A stretch of 64,000 nucleotides of DNA from Nocardia spumae (GCF_020733635.1 NZ_JAJFZL010000001.1:2666001-2730000), one strand, 5' to 3'; positions 37,867-45,303 are shown, numbered from the stretch's first letter. Made by a program: numbers and translations. The notes: a model not told the origin generated them from the sequence alone.

Positions 37867-38166
37867 CTATTCGCTGTCCGGTTTCATCGGCCACCTCGCG
37901 AAGGACAGACGCGGTGTGACGGTCTCGACATCCGCCACGCACATCACCGCGTGCAGGGTCATGATGCCGATATGGTCGGTCGACGGCGTGATGACGACGT
38001 CCGCCCCGGCCGCACGCGCCTGGTCCGCGAGGGGAATCCGGCTGTTCTCCGGCGACCACACCAGGCAGTAGCCCAGGTGTCGCGCCAAGCGCCGAACCTG
38101 GGCCATATCCCAGTCCAGCGCGGGTGCCTCCGGATGCACCCATCCGAGTGCGATCGGGCGCGTCAC
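37867..38166 (-). CDS. Small resolvase-domain-like protein without catalytic Ser (module 1)
   Basis: 99 residues. The pattern IALGWVHPEA, QVRRLARHLGYCLVW, ADVVITPSTDHIG resembles the N-terminal domain of serine resolvases (strand A, helix with Gln/Arg, GY, then vvvP..dRlgR), but the R-x-S catalytic Ser and the DNA-binding domain are missing. It shares this pattern with the protein at 44703-45143. It overlaps the upstream 34-residue membrane peptide gene by 4 bp and is divergent from the XRE/DUF397 pair. Function unknown. Confidence 0.6.
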   Translation of the reverse strand: MTRPIALGWVHPEAPALDWDMAQVRRLARHLGYCLVWSPENSRIPLADQARAAGADVVITPSTDHIGIMTLHAVMCVADVETVTPRLSFARWPMKPDSE

Positions 38167-38267
38167 CGCCGCCTACCGCCGCGCCGCCGCTCACCTCGCG
38201 GGGGGAGCCGCACCGTCACGACCGTGAACACGACCAGCGCCGCGATCAACAGCACCACCGGCAACAT
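38163..38267 (-). CDS. 34-residue single-helix membrane microprotein (module 1)
   Basis: MLPVVLLIAALVVFTVVTVR gives one membrane helix, followed by an Arg-rich cytoplasmic tail (GERRRGGRRR). Start ATG 38267 has GGGAGAGG about 7 nt upstream, a strong ribosome site that supports translation. The stop overlaps the ATG of the resolvase-like gene (ATGA), so the two are coupled. It has the same position as the 56-residue peptide at 45133-45303. No homologue is recognised. Confidence 0.6.
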   Translation of the reverse strand: MLPVVLLIAALVVFTVVTVRLPPRGERRRGGRRR

Positions 38268-38396
38268 TTCGCACACCTCTCCCTCGTCCGCTTCGGTATG
38301 CCGTCGAGAGTCGAGGAGAGCGAAAGAGGATGTGCGCCAACACGATAACCTGGGAAAACTCATGCGAATCGCCTGGTCGTGTTGAGCAATGCCGCA

Positions 38397-38402
38397 TACA
38401 AT
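38397..38402 (+). promoter_or_regulatory. Candidate -10 element of the XRE/DUF397 operon
   Basis: TACAAT, one base from consensus, lies 53 bp before the TTG start and directly before the palindrome at 38405. A weak -35-like TGGTCG is 17 bp upstream. Confidence 0.45.
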
Positions 38403-38404
38403 CG

Positions 38405-38422
38405 GCGCGTTCTGCAACGCGC
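38405..38422. promoter_or_regulatory. Palindromic operator candidate before XRE/DUF397 genes
   Basis: GCGCGTT and AACGCGC are perfect 7-bp inverted arms around CTGC, beginning 3 bp after the -10 TACAAT, over the expected transcription start. A dimeric HTH protein such as the downstream XRE product could bind here. Confidence 0.55.
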
Positions 38423-38454
38423 ACCGACTTCAGAATGCAACGAGGGGAGAGTCG

Positions 38455-39363
38455 TTGATCGTCGATGGCGATGAATCGGAGGCAGCGGGCAGCACGTTGC
38501 CGCGACGGCAACTCGGACGTTATCTGCGGGAGGCACGCGAAGGATCGGGTCTCACGGTCGAGCGAGCCGCCGCGCTGATGGAATGGCACAAGTCGACCTT
38601 GAGTCGCCTGGAACGTGGATTGACCGAAAAGGTCAGGGTTCGGGATGTTATGGGCTTGTGTGAGGTGTACGGGCTCGATGAGGAGAAGGCCGACGCGGCC
38701 AGACAACTGGCCGAACAGACCCCGGCGCGATCGTGGTGGCGAAGCTATGGGGATGTGATGGCGGCGAAGTTCAACACATACGTCGCATTGGAGGGCGGCG
38801 CCAGCGAATTGGCGATGTTTCAGCCGCTGATCGTGCCGGGAATACTGCAGACCGCCGACTATGCAAGAACGCTTGACCAGCAGTATTTCTCAGAAGGCTC
38901 ACATGACGAGGTGGAACGCGCTGTAGCGCTGCGGATTCAGAGACAGCACGCTGTCACACGCCAACGGCAGCCACTGCGGATCTCGGTCATTTTGCACGAG
39001 AATGTACTGCATACCGTAGTAGGCGGGCCACAATTGATGGCTGCCCAGTTGCGTCACATCGCGGATATGGACACGCGGGAAAACGTCCAGGTGCGAGTCC
39101 TGCCGTTCCGTGCAGGATTTCCCACCGGCATGGTCACGTCGCAATTCATCATCATGACGTTTCCCAAGGACAGCAGGGGCAAGCCGGTTGAGCCGACCAT
39201 AGTGTTCGCCGAGAGTCACACCGGCCACGTCTACCTTGAAAGCGCGGACGACGTGCGTAGGTGCCGACAGGCGTTCCATACCCTGCTGGCAGCGGCCCTG
39301 GACGACCGGCCGAGTAGAGATCTGATCAGAGAGGCAGCAAGGAAACATGAGCGTGGAGCCTGA
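38455..39363 (+). CDS. WhiJ-like XRE regulator with DUF5753 domain
   Basis: 302 residues from TTG 38455, preceded by GAGGGGAGAG; no in-frame ATG or GTG has a better site. The XRE helix-turn-helix spans about 15-70 (RQLGRYLREAREGSGLTVER, MEWHKSTLSRLERG). The DUF5753 ligand-like domain covers about 95-275: MFQPLIVPGILQTADYART, VALRIQRQHAV, ILHENVLHTVVGG, VRVLPFRAGFPTGM. Such proteins pair with small DUF397 proteins across actinobacteria (WhiJ/BldB-type loci) and affect development or antibiotic control. The next gene starts inside its 3' end. Confidence 0.88.
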   Translation: MIVDGDESEAAGSTLPRRQLGRYLREAREGSGLTVERAAALMEWHKSTLSRLERGLTEKVRVRDVMGLCEVYGLDEEKADAARQLAEQTPARSWWRSYGDVMAAKFNTYVALEGGASELAMFQPLIVPGILQTADYARTLDQQYFSEGSHDEVERAVALRIQRQHAVTRQRQPLRISVILHENVLHTVVGGPQLMAAQLRHIADMDTRENVQVRVLPFRAGFPTGMVTSQFIIMTFPKDSRGKPVEPTIVFAESHTGHVYLESADDVRRCRQAFHTLLAAALDDRPSRDLIREAARKHERGA

Positions 39364-39556
39364 TCCGACCACGGCACAGTGGTTCAAATCCAGTCACAGC
39401 TCCGGGGGAGCCGAGTGCGTCGAAGTTGCTTTCCTCGCGGGAAATACAGTCGGCGTACGCGACTCCAAGAACGTGAACGGCCCGGCGCTGGTGTTCACCC
39501 CGGCTGAGTGGGATGCGTTCACCGCCGACGTGGCGGGCGGAAAGCTCGAGCGCTGA
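39347..39556 (+). CDS. DUF397 small protein
   Basis: 69 residues. The family signature is complete: QWFKSSHSSGGAECVEVAF, then VGVRDSKNVNGPALVFTPAEWDAF. It overlaps the XRE gene by 17 bp and is its usual partner; in studied loci such pairs antagonise one another, which is family knowledge and not shown here. The stop lies in a 16-bp tandem duplication. Confidence 0.9.
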   Translation: MSVEPDPTTAQWFKSSHSSGGAECVEVAFLAGNTVGVRDSKNVNGPALVFTPAEWDAFTADVAGGKLER

Positions 39557-39576
39557 GAAACTCGAGCGCTGAGAAA
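39545..39576 (+). repeat. 16-bp perfect tandem duplication over the DUF397 stop
   Basis: CTCGAGCGCTGAGAAA occurs at 39545-39560 and again at 39561-39576. The first copy encodes the last residues and stop of the DUF397 gene; the second lies just outside. Probably a recent slippage event. Confidence 0.85.
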
Positions 39577-39582
39577 ACGGGC

Positions 39583-39630
39583 GAAGCCCGGCCCGGACCG
39601 GGCGCGATCGATCGGTCCGGGCCGGGCTTC
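39583..39630 (+). terminator. Strong hairpin terminator after DUF397
   Basis: Perfect 17-bp arms GAAGCCCGGCCCGGACC (39583-39599) and its complement (39614-39630) around a 14-nt loop, followed by TCTCTGTGTGGTT. It is 26 bp after the DUF397 stop. From here to the tRNA terminator at 39896 no gene is seen. Confidence 0.8.
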
Positions 39631-39895
39631 TCTGTGTGGTTCGTAGGCGGCCGACGAGGCCGCGATCGTCGTGCGCACTCCGTCGCGATGCCTGCGCTCG
39701 CGCGGCTCGCGCGGGCGCCTGAACATCGACCTCGCCGGCGCCCGGTGCCCTCGTCGGCGCCGGGCGCATCCCCTTGGCCTACAGCGGTTTTCGCGAAGGC
39801 CCGCGCATTCCGCACCGGCGCGAGTGGCTGACATCACTGCCCGTCGGACAGGCGAGGCGGGGTTGTCATCGCATACGGTTGCGCAGATACAAGAA

Positions 39896-39917
39896 AGCCC
39901 CGGTGTGAACCGGGGCT
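39896..39917 (-). terminator. Terminator of the tRNA Gly-Cys-Val operon
   Basis: On the minus strand AGCCCCGGT and ACCGGGGCT form a 9-bp stem with a 4-nt loop, followed by TTTCTTGT. It lies 10 bp after the tRNA-Val(GAC) CCA end, a classical rho-independent layout. Confidence 0.8.
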
Positions 39918-39927
39918 GACCTGCAGT

Positions 39928-40002
39928 TGGTGCGCGATACTGGGATTGAACCAGTGACCTCTTCCGTGTCAGGGAAGCGCTCTCCCGCTGAGCTAATCGC
40001 GC
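39928..40002 (-). tRNA. tRNA-Val (GAC)
   Basis: Minus-strand cloverleaf: acceptor GCGCGAT/ATCGCGC, D arm with AGCTCAGCGGGAGAGC, anticodon stem CTTCC/GGAAG with loop CTGACAC (anticodon GAC), and T arm GGTTCAATCC. The CCA end is encoded (39930-39928). Last of three tRNAs on this strand. Confidence 0.95.
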
Positions 40003-40018
40003 GTGGTTCGCCTACTAG

Positions 40019-40089
40019 AGGCGGCGACGGGAATCGAACCCGTGTGCACGGCTTTGCAGGCCGTTGCCTCACCACTCGGCCACACCGCC
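40019..40089 (-). tRNA. tRNA-Cys (GCA)
   Basis: Acceptor GGCGGTG pairs with CGCCGCC (one G-U), U73 as normal for tRNA-Cys, anticodon loop CTGCAAA (GCA) and T arm GGGTTCGATTCCC. CCA is not encoded. Confidence 0.95.
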
Positions 40090-40112
40090 AACCAAGGCCG
40101 GGTTGGCCTTCG

Positions 40113-40185
40113 AGCGGATGACGGGATTCGAACCCGCGACCCTCACCTTGGCAAGGTGATGCGCTACCAGCTGCGCTACATCCGC
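40113..40185 (-). tRNA. tRNA-Gly (GCC)
   Basis: Acceptor GCGGATG/CATCCGC, anticodon stem CACCT/AGGTG with loop TTGCCAA (GCC), T arm GGGTTCGAATCCC. CCA is not encoded. First gene of the tRNA operon, 47 bp after the -10. Confidence 0.95.
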
Positions 40186-40231
40186 ATGCTGCTCTCCGGG
40201 GCTTTCGGGCCCCTTCCGGCTGCGAGAGAGA

Positions 40232-40258
40232 ACATTAGCCCACTACCCGCTTCGTCAA
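40232..40258 (-). promoter_or_regulatory. Promoter of the tRNA Gly-Cys-Val operon
   Basis: On the minus strand TTGACG (40258-40253) and TAATGT (40237-40232) are near-consensus -35 and -10 hexamers with a 15-bp spacer. The first tRNA begins at 40185. The rest of the gap 40259-40638 shows no gene. Confidence 0.6.
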
Positions 40259-40638
40259 CAAATCGGCTGGTAGATGGGGGTAAATGTGAATGACAAGCAT
40301 GTAGTCCGGAAGATGCCTCCCGGTGTCGGCCAGAGGCTTCCGTACGAAGCCGGTCCCGAACCGGACGAATACCTGGATCCAGATCGCGCCCGGTGCCGCT
40401 CCGAGCGTCGGTAGCCGGCTGTCCCTGCGGCCGACACTCCGCATCCCACGCGCGGTCGACTGTCGCGCTGCCGGCCGGACTCGATCGTGGCCGCGCGATC
40501 GCCCACGTCGGCGGGGCTCATTCCGTGCCCGGTTCTCCCGGCCTCGATGCGCCCCGAAGCCACTTGCGCGAGACCCGCTGCGCCCGTTCCTTTTCCGTCC
40601 CTCGCATGCCACGGAAAATCCCCAGTTCAAGGCCCGAT

Positions 40639-40668
40639 TTGGTGTGACACCGGTGATGCGTGTTAAGG
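40639..40668 (+). promoter_or_regulatory. Candidate promoter of tRNA-Val(CAC)
   Basis: TTGGTG (40639-40644), 18-bp spacer, TTAAGG (40663-40668), about 45 bp before the tRNA 5' end. The -10 is a modest match. Confidence 0.4.
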
Positions 40669-40713
40669 TTCCTTCTCGTTCGGAACGGCACTTCCGCCGC
40701 CCCGAATCCCCAC

Positions 40714-40788
40714 GGTCCCATAGCTCAGTGGGAGAGCGCTCGCCTCACACGCGAGAGGTCGCTGGTTCGAAACCAGCTGGGACCACCA
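40714..40788 (+). tRNA. tRNA-Val (CAC), integration target
   Basis: Acceptor GGTCCCA/TGGGACC, anticodon stem CTCGC/GCGAG with loop CTCACAC (anticodon CAC), T arm CTGGTTCGAAACCAG, and an encoded CCA (40786-40788). The antisense strand of its 3' half is read as the last codons of the serine recombinase, marking an element junction. Confidence 0.95.
40745..40788. other. Probable attL: tRNA 3' half shared with recombinase 3' end
   Basis: The recombinase frame enters the tRNA CCA end and stops at 40745 in the anticodon loop. The last 14 or so residues (VPAGFEPATSRV type) are plain antisense tRNA translation, so the recombinase originally ended elsewhere and now borrows host sequence. No second copy of the tRNA end was seen to the right by eye. 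Confidence 0.6.
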
Positions 40789-42430
40789 GAACCTCTTTAT
40801 TCGAAACGGCGACCGTTCGCATGTGTGCATCGCGGCGGTTGATCCTGGTTTTGTCCGCCGTCCGATTTGGGTGGTTTAGGGCTGCCGAGTGAAGGTCAGC
40901 GAACATGCCGGTCTTGTCGTCGGTGATTCGTAGGGCCGTGGCGTCTTCCAGGTCATCGATGTAGAAGCATTCGAAGAACGTCTCGTTCAGCAGTCGCCGT
41001 ACGTCTGGGGCTGCGTCCAGATACAGGCTGTACGGGTCGGCGATGAGGTCGAGGGCGTGACGGAGAACCGTCGTTCCGACGCCGAGTTCTTCGGAAGTGT
41101 TGGTGAGGGCCGCTTCGATGCGGTTGCGCTGGGCTTTGATCTCGATGAGTCTCATGCGCACCTTGGCTTGGGGCATCGAGCCATCGGCGAGCAGATCGAC
41201 CAACCGGTTTTCGCTCTGGTCGAGTTCCTTCATTTGCCGGTTCAGGTTGGCGTGCAGCTCTCGGGTGGTGTTCTGCTCGTCGGAGACGACTTGTTCGAGC
41301 AGGCGTCGCGTCGTGGCGGCGAAGTCGGTCGGCAGCTGCAGAGTGCGGTAGTGGTCGACGATTGCTTCTTCGACGGTCTCGGCCGGCAGGTGGGGGAGGT
41401 CGCAGAGGCCTTGTTTGCTCCTGCGGCAGACGAAGTAGGCGTACCGCACTCGGTTGCGGCCGGTGGAGACGTTGTAGATCAATCTGGCGGTGGTGTCTTC
41501 GTCTCGGCAGCGTGCGCAGAAGAGCCACCCTTTCAGGTAGTGGGCGTGTATGCGGTCCCGGGTGCCGTTGCCGCTGCGTTTGCGCAAGACGTTCTGCACA
41601 CGTTCGAAGAGTTCGTGGTCGATCAGTGGCTCGTGCCGGCCGGGATAGATCTGGCCCTTCCAGGTGACGTAGCCGACGTAGTAGGGATCGCGCAGCATGT
41701 TGTGGAGGGTCGCCGCGGAGACGGGGCGTGGGTTCGGGCGGGCGCCGGTGGGGCGGGACGTGAGGCCCATGTCGGCCATTGCTGCTTCGAGGTCCTCGAT
41801 CGAGTAATCGCCGGTCGCGTAGAGCTCCCATGCTCGAACAACGAGTGATGCGCGTTCTTCGTCGGTCTTGATGGTGTTGACTTGGCGGCCCTCGACTGTG
41901 ATCCGTGCGTTGATGTAGCCCAGTTTTGCCCGGCTGCAGGTGCCGCCGTTCATGGCTTTGTTCAGCATCTTGGTGCTGATGTCCTGGCCTGACAACCGGT
42001 TCTGGGTGTCGTTGAAGATGTCGGTGATGGCGGCCATCATGTCGCCGTAGATGCCGTCGCCGAAGTCTTCCTTGGCCGATATCAGCTTGACGCCGAGCAG
42101 GTCGAGTTGGCGTTTGGTGATGGCGGCGTCGATGTAGTTGCGGAAGGCGCGGGAGCGCATGTAGACGATGACGTACTTGATCTGTGGGTTCTGCTGGAGG
42201 TAGGTGAGCATCCGCTGGAAGGCGGGGCGCTTTTCGATCGACTGAGCCGAGACTCCTGGCTCGACGAATTCCTGGACGATCTGGGCGGGCAGTGTGTGGG
42301 CTCGTTGTTCGACGATCGTGCGTTGGGTGGCAATGGAATTGCCGTCGGGGTCGATGTCGATGGCGGTGTTCAGCTGCTTCTTGTCCGAGACGCGCAGGTA
42401 GGCGACAGCGAGCACGACGGTGCCGTTCAA
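40745..42430 (-). CDS. Large serine recombinase (integrase)
   Basis: 561 residues from TTG 42430, with GAGGAAA 6 nt upstream. The resolvase domain has the catalytic Ser in VAYLRVSDKKQ (residue 15) and VIVYMRSRAFRNYIDAAI. The recombinase domain follows (AKLGYINARITVEGRQVNT, LHNMLRDPYYVGYVTWKG), then a zinc ribbon (FCARCRDEDTTARL with FVCRRSKQGLCDLPH) and a coiled coil (LHANLNRQMKELDQSENRL). The final part runs antisense into tRNA-Val(CAC) and stops in its anticodon loop. Directional integration/excision of the element is the expected role. No excision factor (RDF) gene is recognised. Confidence 0.9.
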   Translation of the reverse strand: MNGTVVLAVAYLRVSDKKQLNTAIDIDPDGNSIATQRTIVEQRAHTLPAQIVQEFVEPGVSAQSIEKRPAFQRMLTYLQQNPQIKYVIVYMRSRAFRNYIDAAITKRQLDLLGVKLISAKEDFGDGIYGDMMAAITDIFNDTQNRLSGQDISTKMLNKAMNGGTCSRAKLGYINARITVEGRQVNTIKTDEERASLVVRAWELYATGDYSIEDLEAAMADMGLTSRPTGARPNPRPVSAATLHNMLRDPYYVGYVTWKGQIYPGRHEPLIDHELFERVQNVLRKRSGNGTRDRIHAHYLKGWLFCARCRDEDTTARLIYNVSTGRNRVRYAYFVCRRSKQGLCDLPHLPAETVEEAIVDHYRTLQLPTDFAATTRRLLEQVVSDEQNTTRELHANLNRQMKELDQSENRLVDLLADGSMPQAKVRMRLIEIKAQRNRIEAALTNTSEELGVGTTVLRHALDLIADPYSLYLDAAPDVRRLLNETFFECFYIDDLEDATALRITDDKTGMFADLHSAALNHPNRTADKTRINRRDAHMRTVAVSNKEVLVVPAGFEPATSRV

Positions 42431-42582
42431 TGGGTTTCCTCCTCGGTGGTTTTCGACTCTTTCGCCAGCTCGATGACGACTCGGCTGAGCCTGCGAAGAT
42501 CGGGCGGATCGCGCCGATCGCTTTCGACGACAAGGTGATGCTCACGTCGCTCGCCGATAGGTCTGCCGCCGCCGCTAGGCAT
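42427..42582 (-). CDS. 51-residue ORF coupled to the serine recombinase
   Basis: Starts at ATG 42582 (MPSGGGRPIGERREHH) and ends in a helical, charged segment (LRRLSRVVIELAKESKTTEE). Its TGA overlaps the TTG start of the recombinase (TTGA), and the recombinase ribosome site is inside it. Such short helical proteins ahead of actinobacterial serine integrases are familiar; a role as accessory or directionality factor is only a guess. Confidence 0.55.
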   Translation of the reverse strand: MPSGGGRPIGERREHHLVVESDRRDPPDLRRLSRVVIELAKESKTTEEETH

Positions 42583-43208
42583 CGGACATTCCTGAGACGC
42601 GCCGGAGGGCCGAACTGCGGGCTGTTCGAGACTGGTTCCAGCTATGAAGTTTCTCGGCTCTGCCTCGAATTACAAGAACCGAATGATTGCTGGCGGATAG
42701 CTGTCGGTGTGGCTCATCGGTGAGGAACCAGCGTTGCTGGAGTGGTCGGCATGGTGCGCAATGCCGTACCGCCTGGCGGAAGGTGAGTCCTGCGGTCGTC
42801 CTGCCCGCATCGGACGGATCCACGGTTGCCGCGGAAGTAAGAATCGGTGGCGAAATGTAGGCAGCCGCACGGGGACAGCTTTCGAATCCGACTAGCGCGC
42901 TCGGCGTGCCGGGCGTGCAGCTGTGTTCGGAATTGTCGGCGCAACTACCTCGGCGCAAATTCCAGAGTCGCAACATGGTCGAGGCCTCGATTCGGTTCCT
43001 ATCGAGTTCCTCGCGCTACGCCAGATACGTTCGAGGCTTCCATCCGTGTCGCCAAAGGGGAAGGGGTATATCGAATCTTGCTTCTTTTCTTCGGAGAATT
43101 TCAGATCCGATCCACCTCGACGCCCAAAGTGGATTCGGGAGTGTCACGAATGATAAGAAGACAGTTCGCGATCAGTAATCGGTCGGTTCGCAGGGCTTGG
43201 CGCTGGTG
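42583..43208. other. 626-bp stretch without a recognisable gene
   Basis: Open frames on both strands exist but have no convincing ribosome sites, are rich in rare-looking Cys/Arg/Ser runs and match no family. Base composition is closer to even than in the flanks. It may hold the promoter of the recombinase unit and remnants of lost genes. Confidence 0.4.
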
Positions 43209-44372
43209 TCATTCCGCTCCGATGTCTGGACCGCTAGGCCAATACGTCATGAGGTCGCCGGGAGTGTGCGGTGCCTGATAGACGGCTCGCAAGATCTGAT
43301 CCTTCGGCGCACCAGGGGTGTCGGCGAGGCGAACGAACCAGTCTATTCCGGCGGAGTATGACCACATGTAGGACCGCAAGAGAATGTTGGCGCCACGGTC
43401 GGTGAGCAAGTCGGCGATCTGGGAATCGGTCCAGTAGGGCACGCAGCGCCGGGCGCGCTCTGCTAGGTCGAGAATCGGGTGTCCGGCTGCCAGCGCGAGG
43501 TGTAGCTGGCCGCGCACCAGTTGGTGGTAGTGGTCCAATCGCACTCGGGCGGTGAGGTTTTCGTCGTCGGGAGTGACGAATAGCGGCATTGCCTGTGCGA
43601 GGCCTTCGAACAGGACTTGGTTCGATGAGTGGACCGAGCATAGGCGGATCCACGGCACGTCTTCTTGGGCGCAGCGTGCGGAGATGCTTGCGAATTGGAG
43701 CGCGTGGCCGAGGATTTCGTGGAGTGCGAATTGGCGGGCTACCACCTGGGTGAAGCGGGCGTTTCGGAGGTTGATTCGTAGTCGGGGTTTCTGGCCGGCG
43801 CCGTCGAGCCAGTAGCTCCAGTAGGCGTCGACGTCAACGGATTCGATGGTGAGGTCGTAGTCTGCGGTCGATCCGGTTGCGGCGCGGACGCTCGGCTCGA
43901 GGTCGGCTGCGGCTTCGCGGATCGCGTCCGCGCTGACCGAGACATCTAGCGGGCCTTCGGCTTCCATCAAGTCGGTCAGGGTCTTGGGTCCCCAGTCTAT
44001 GCCGAGTGCGGCGAGGCTGTGTTGTGCTCGCTCGAGGTGTTGCTGGAGGTATTCGTCCGACCATCCCTTGGGTTCGCATCCCTGCGTGCGGCGAATGTAT
44101 CGCTCGAGGGAGTCGTGTTCTCCGAGCAGTGCGGCGCAGTAGGCGATGTCTGCGTCGATTCTGGTTGCGAGGGCGGTGTCGCCGGCTGCTGCGGCTTCGG
44201 CGTGGAGTTCCGACAGCCTTTGCAGGGCTTCGAGCCTGTTGTCGACTGCCGGGACGTCTGAAGTTATCGGCGAGCAGTCGTAGTCGATGACGGGGTGCGC
44301 GCCGCGTTCGATTTCGTATCGGTTCCAGGCTCGTAGAACGTGCTCGGCGGCGTCACGCAGTTGCCTGGTCAC
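43209..44372 (-). CDS. Predicted gluzincin-type zinc metallopeptidase
   Basis: 387 residues. The zinc motif is FALHEILGHALQFA (HExxH) near residue 225, and a downstream Glu in QVLFEGLAQAMPLF fits the third ligand of gluzincins such as the M2/M3/DUF885 type. The N-terminal 180 residues are helical (RLEALQRLSELHAEAAAAGD). No signal peptide or membrane helix, so probably cytoplasmic. Substrate unknown. Its start overlaps the end of the frameshifted upstream gene by 20 bp, implying a joint transcript with the small genes to its right. Confidence 0.6.
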   Translation of the reverse strand: MTRQLRDAAEHVLRAWNRYEIERGAHPVIDYDCSPITSDVPAVDNRLEALQRLSELHAEAAAAGDTALATRIDADIAYCAALLGEHDSLERYIRRTQGCEPKGWSDEYLQQHLERAQHSLAALGIDWGPKTLTDLMEAEGPLDVSVSADAIREAAADLEPSVRAATGSTADYDLTIESVDVDAYWSYWLDGAGQKPRLRINLRNARFTQVVARQFALHEILGHALQFASISARCAQEDVPWIRLCSVHSSNQVLFEGLAQAMPLFVTPDDENLTARVRLDHYHQLVRGQLHLALAAGHPILDLAERARRCVPYWTDSQIADLLTDRGANILLRSYMWSYSAGIDWFVRLADTPGAPKDQILRAVYQAPHTPGDLMTYWPSGPDIGAE

Positions 44373-44683
44373 GATCGATCTCCCAACGTAGCGTCACCGA
44401 TTCGTTCGGTCGCAGATAGTCTCTGGTCAGCGTGACCACGATGTCATCGCCGTCGTAGTGCCACAGTAGGTCCTCGGTCGCGCTGTTGATCAGGTCGTTC
44501 GCTGCACTGCTCGCTGGTGCAGGTGAACAGCTGCGCGGTGATCCGGCCGGGCGAACCGGTGCGATGAGGTGCTGCTGCACCGGCGGCCAAGTCGCCAGCA
44601 CTTCCTGCTGTGTACGTCATCTCCCGATACACCCGTCGCTTGGTTACCGCGACCTGCCGGGCAGGGCTGATGGAATCTTCCAC
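44353..44683 (-). pseudogene. Small gene broken by a one-base frameshift near 44608
   Basis: From GTG 44683 one frame reads EDSISPARQVAVTKRRVYRE then MTYT; removing one base at about 44608 joins it to QEVLATWPPVQQHLIAPV and onward to YDGDDIVVTLTRDYLRP ending at 44353. Joined, the product has about 110 residues with sensible composition throughout; unjoined, both parts turn into low-quality sequence. Either a true pseudogene, a sequencing error or programmed frameshifting. Family not recognised. Confidence 0.5.
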
Positions 44684-44702
44684 GCTTCCACTCTGGAGCC
44701 AA

Positions 44703-45143
44703 TCAGTGGCCAGTGTGAGAACCGGGCGCCTGGGGCTGCTGAAAGTTGGTTGTATTTAAACCGGTTCGCACGTCACTGCTGCCTTCGATGGGTATGGACG
44801 TATCCAGGGGATTCCTCCGGCCTCCCTCCGGGGCGTATCCACCGCCGCGTTCGTAGGTCCGACTGGTCGCAAGGTCGTGGATATCCGTCATTTCGCCAAG
44901 TTCGGCGGGTATACGCCCCCGTAGATGGGCGATGTGGGGAACGATCAGTAGTTCGATCTCGTGGGTGGCTACGTGATCGATGAGGGCCTCCGGCACGATC
45001 AGGCTGCTCCCTCGAGTCATGCCGACGTAGTCGTAGCCCAAACGAGCGGCGATGCGCTGGGATTGGAAGAGCAAGGGTTCGATCGCTGTCACCAGGTCGA
45101 CGCAGACGTAACCCATTGCCCGCGGTAGAGTTTCAGCGTTCAT
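44703..45143 (-). CDS. Small resolvase-domain-like protein without catalytic Ser (module 2)
   Basis: 146 residues. AMGYVCVDLVT, SQRIAARLGYDYVGM, IELLIVPHIAHLRGRIPAEL follow the resolvase N-terminal pattern and line up with the 99-residue protein at 37867-38166, but R-x-S is absent and there is no DNA-binding domain. The last 55 residues are Gly/Pro/Ser rich and probably disordered. Overlaps the upstream membrane peptide gene by 11 bp. Function unknown. Confidence 0.6.
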   Translation of the reverse strand: MNAETLPRAMGYVCVDLVTAIEPLLFQSQRIAARLGYDYVGMTRGSSLIVPEALIDHVATHEIELLIVPHIAHLRGRIPAELGEMTDIHDLATSRTYERGGGYAPEGGRRNPLDTSIPIEGSSDVRTGLNTTNFQQPQAPGSHTGH

Positions 45144-45303
45144 AGGTATCTCCGTGCGGATCGGCGGGGTCGGTGTTCTCCCGTTCGATGCGATGGCGAA
45201 TTTCTGTGACGCGTCGTTCCGGTGGAATGCGTTGCGGCCAGCACACGATGGTGATGTAGATGATGATCGTCAGGATGACGCAGCCGATGAAGAGTGTGAT
45301 CAT
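45133..45303 (-). CDS. 56-residue single-helix membrane microprotein (module 2)
   Basis: MITLFIGCVILTIIIYITIV is a membrane helix, followed by a charged tail (PPERRVTEIRHRIERENTD). ATG 45303. The stop lies 8 bp inside the next gene, giving translational coupling. Size, helix-first layout, position and coupling repeat those of the 34-residue peptide at 38163-38267. No homologue recognised; the ribosome site is weak. Confidence 0.5.
   Translation of the reverse strand: MITLFIGCVILTIIIYITIVCWPQRIPPERRVTEIRHRIERENTDPADPHGDTYER

Noticed and set aside
39640..39890. Frames between the DUF397 terminator and the tRNA operon
   Set aside because: Several overlapping Arg/Ala-rich frames on both strands, none with a ribosome site or family motif.
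40745..40790. C-terminal peptide VPAGFEPATSRV as a functional recombinase tail
   Set aside because: This is the standard antisense translation of a tRNA 3' half and shows only that the frame runs into the tRNA gene.
42575..43278. Frames of 133 and 143 residues between the recombinase unit and the peptidase
   Set aside because: Cys/Arg/Ser-rich with weak starts, mutually overlapping on opposite strands, no recognisable family.
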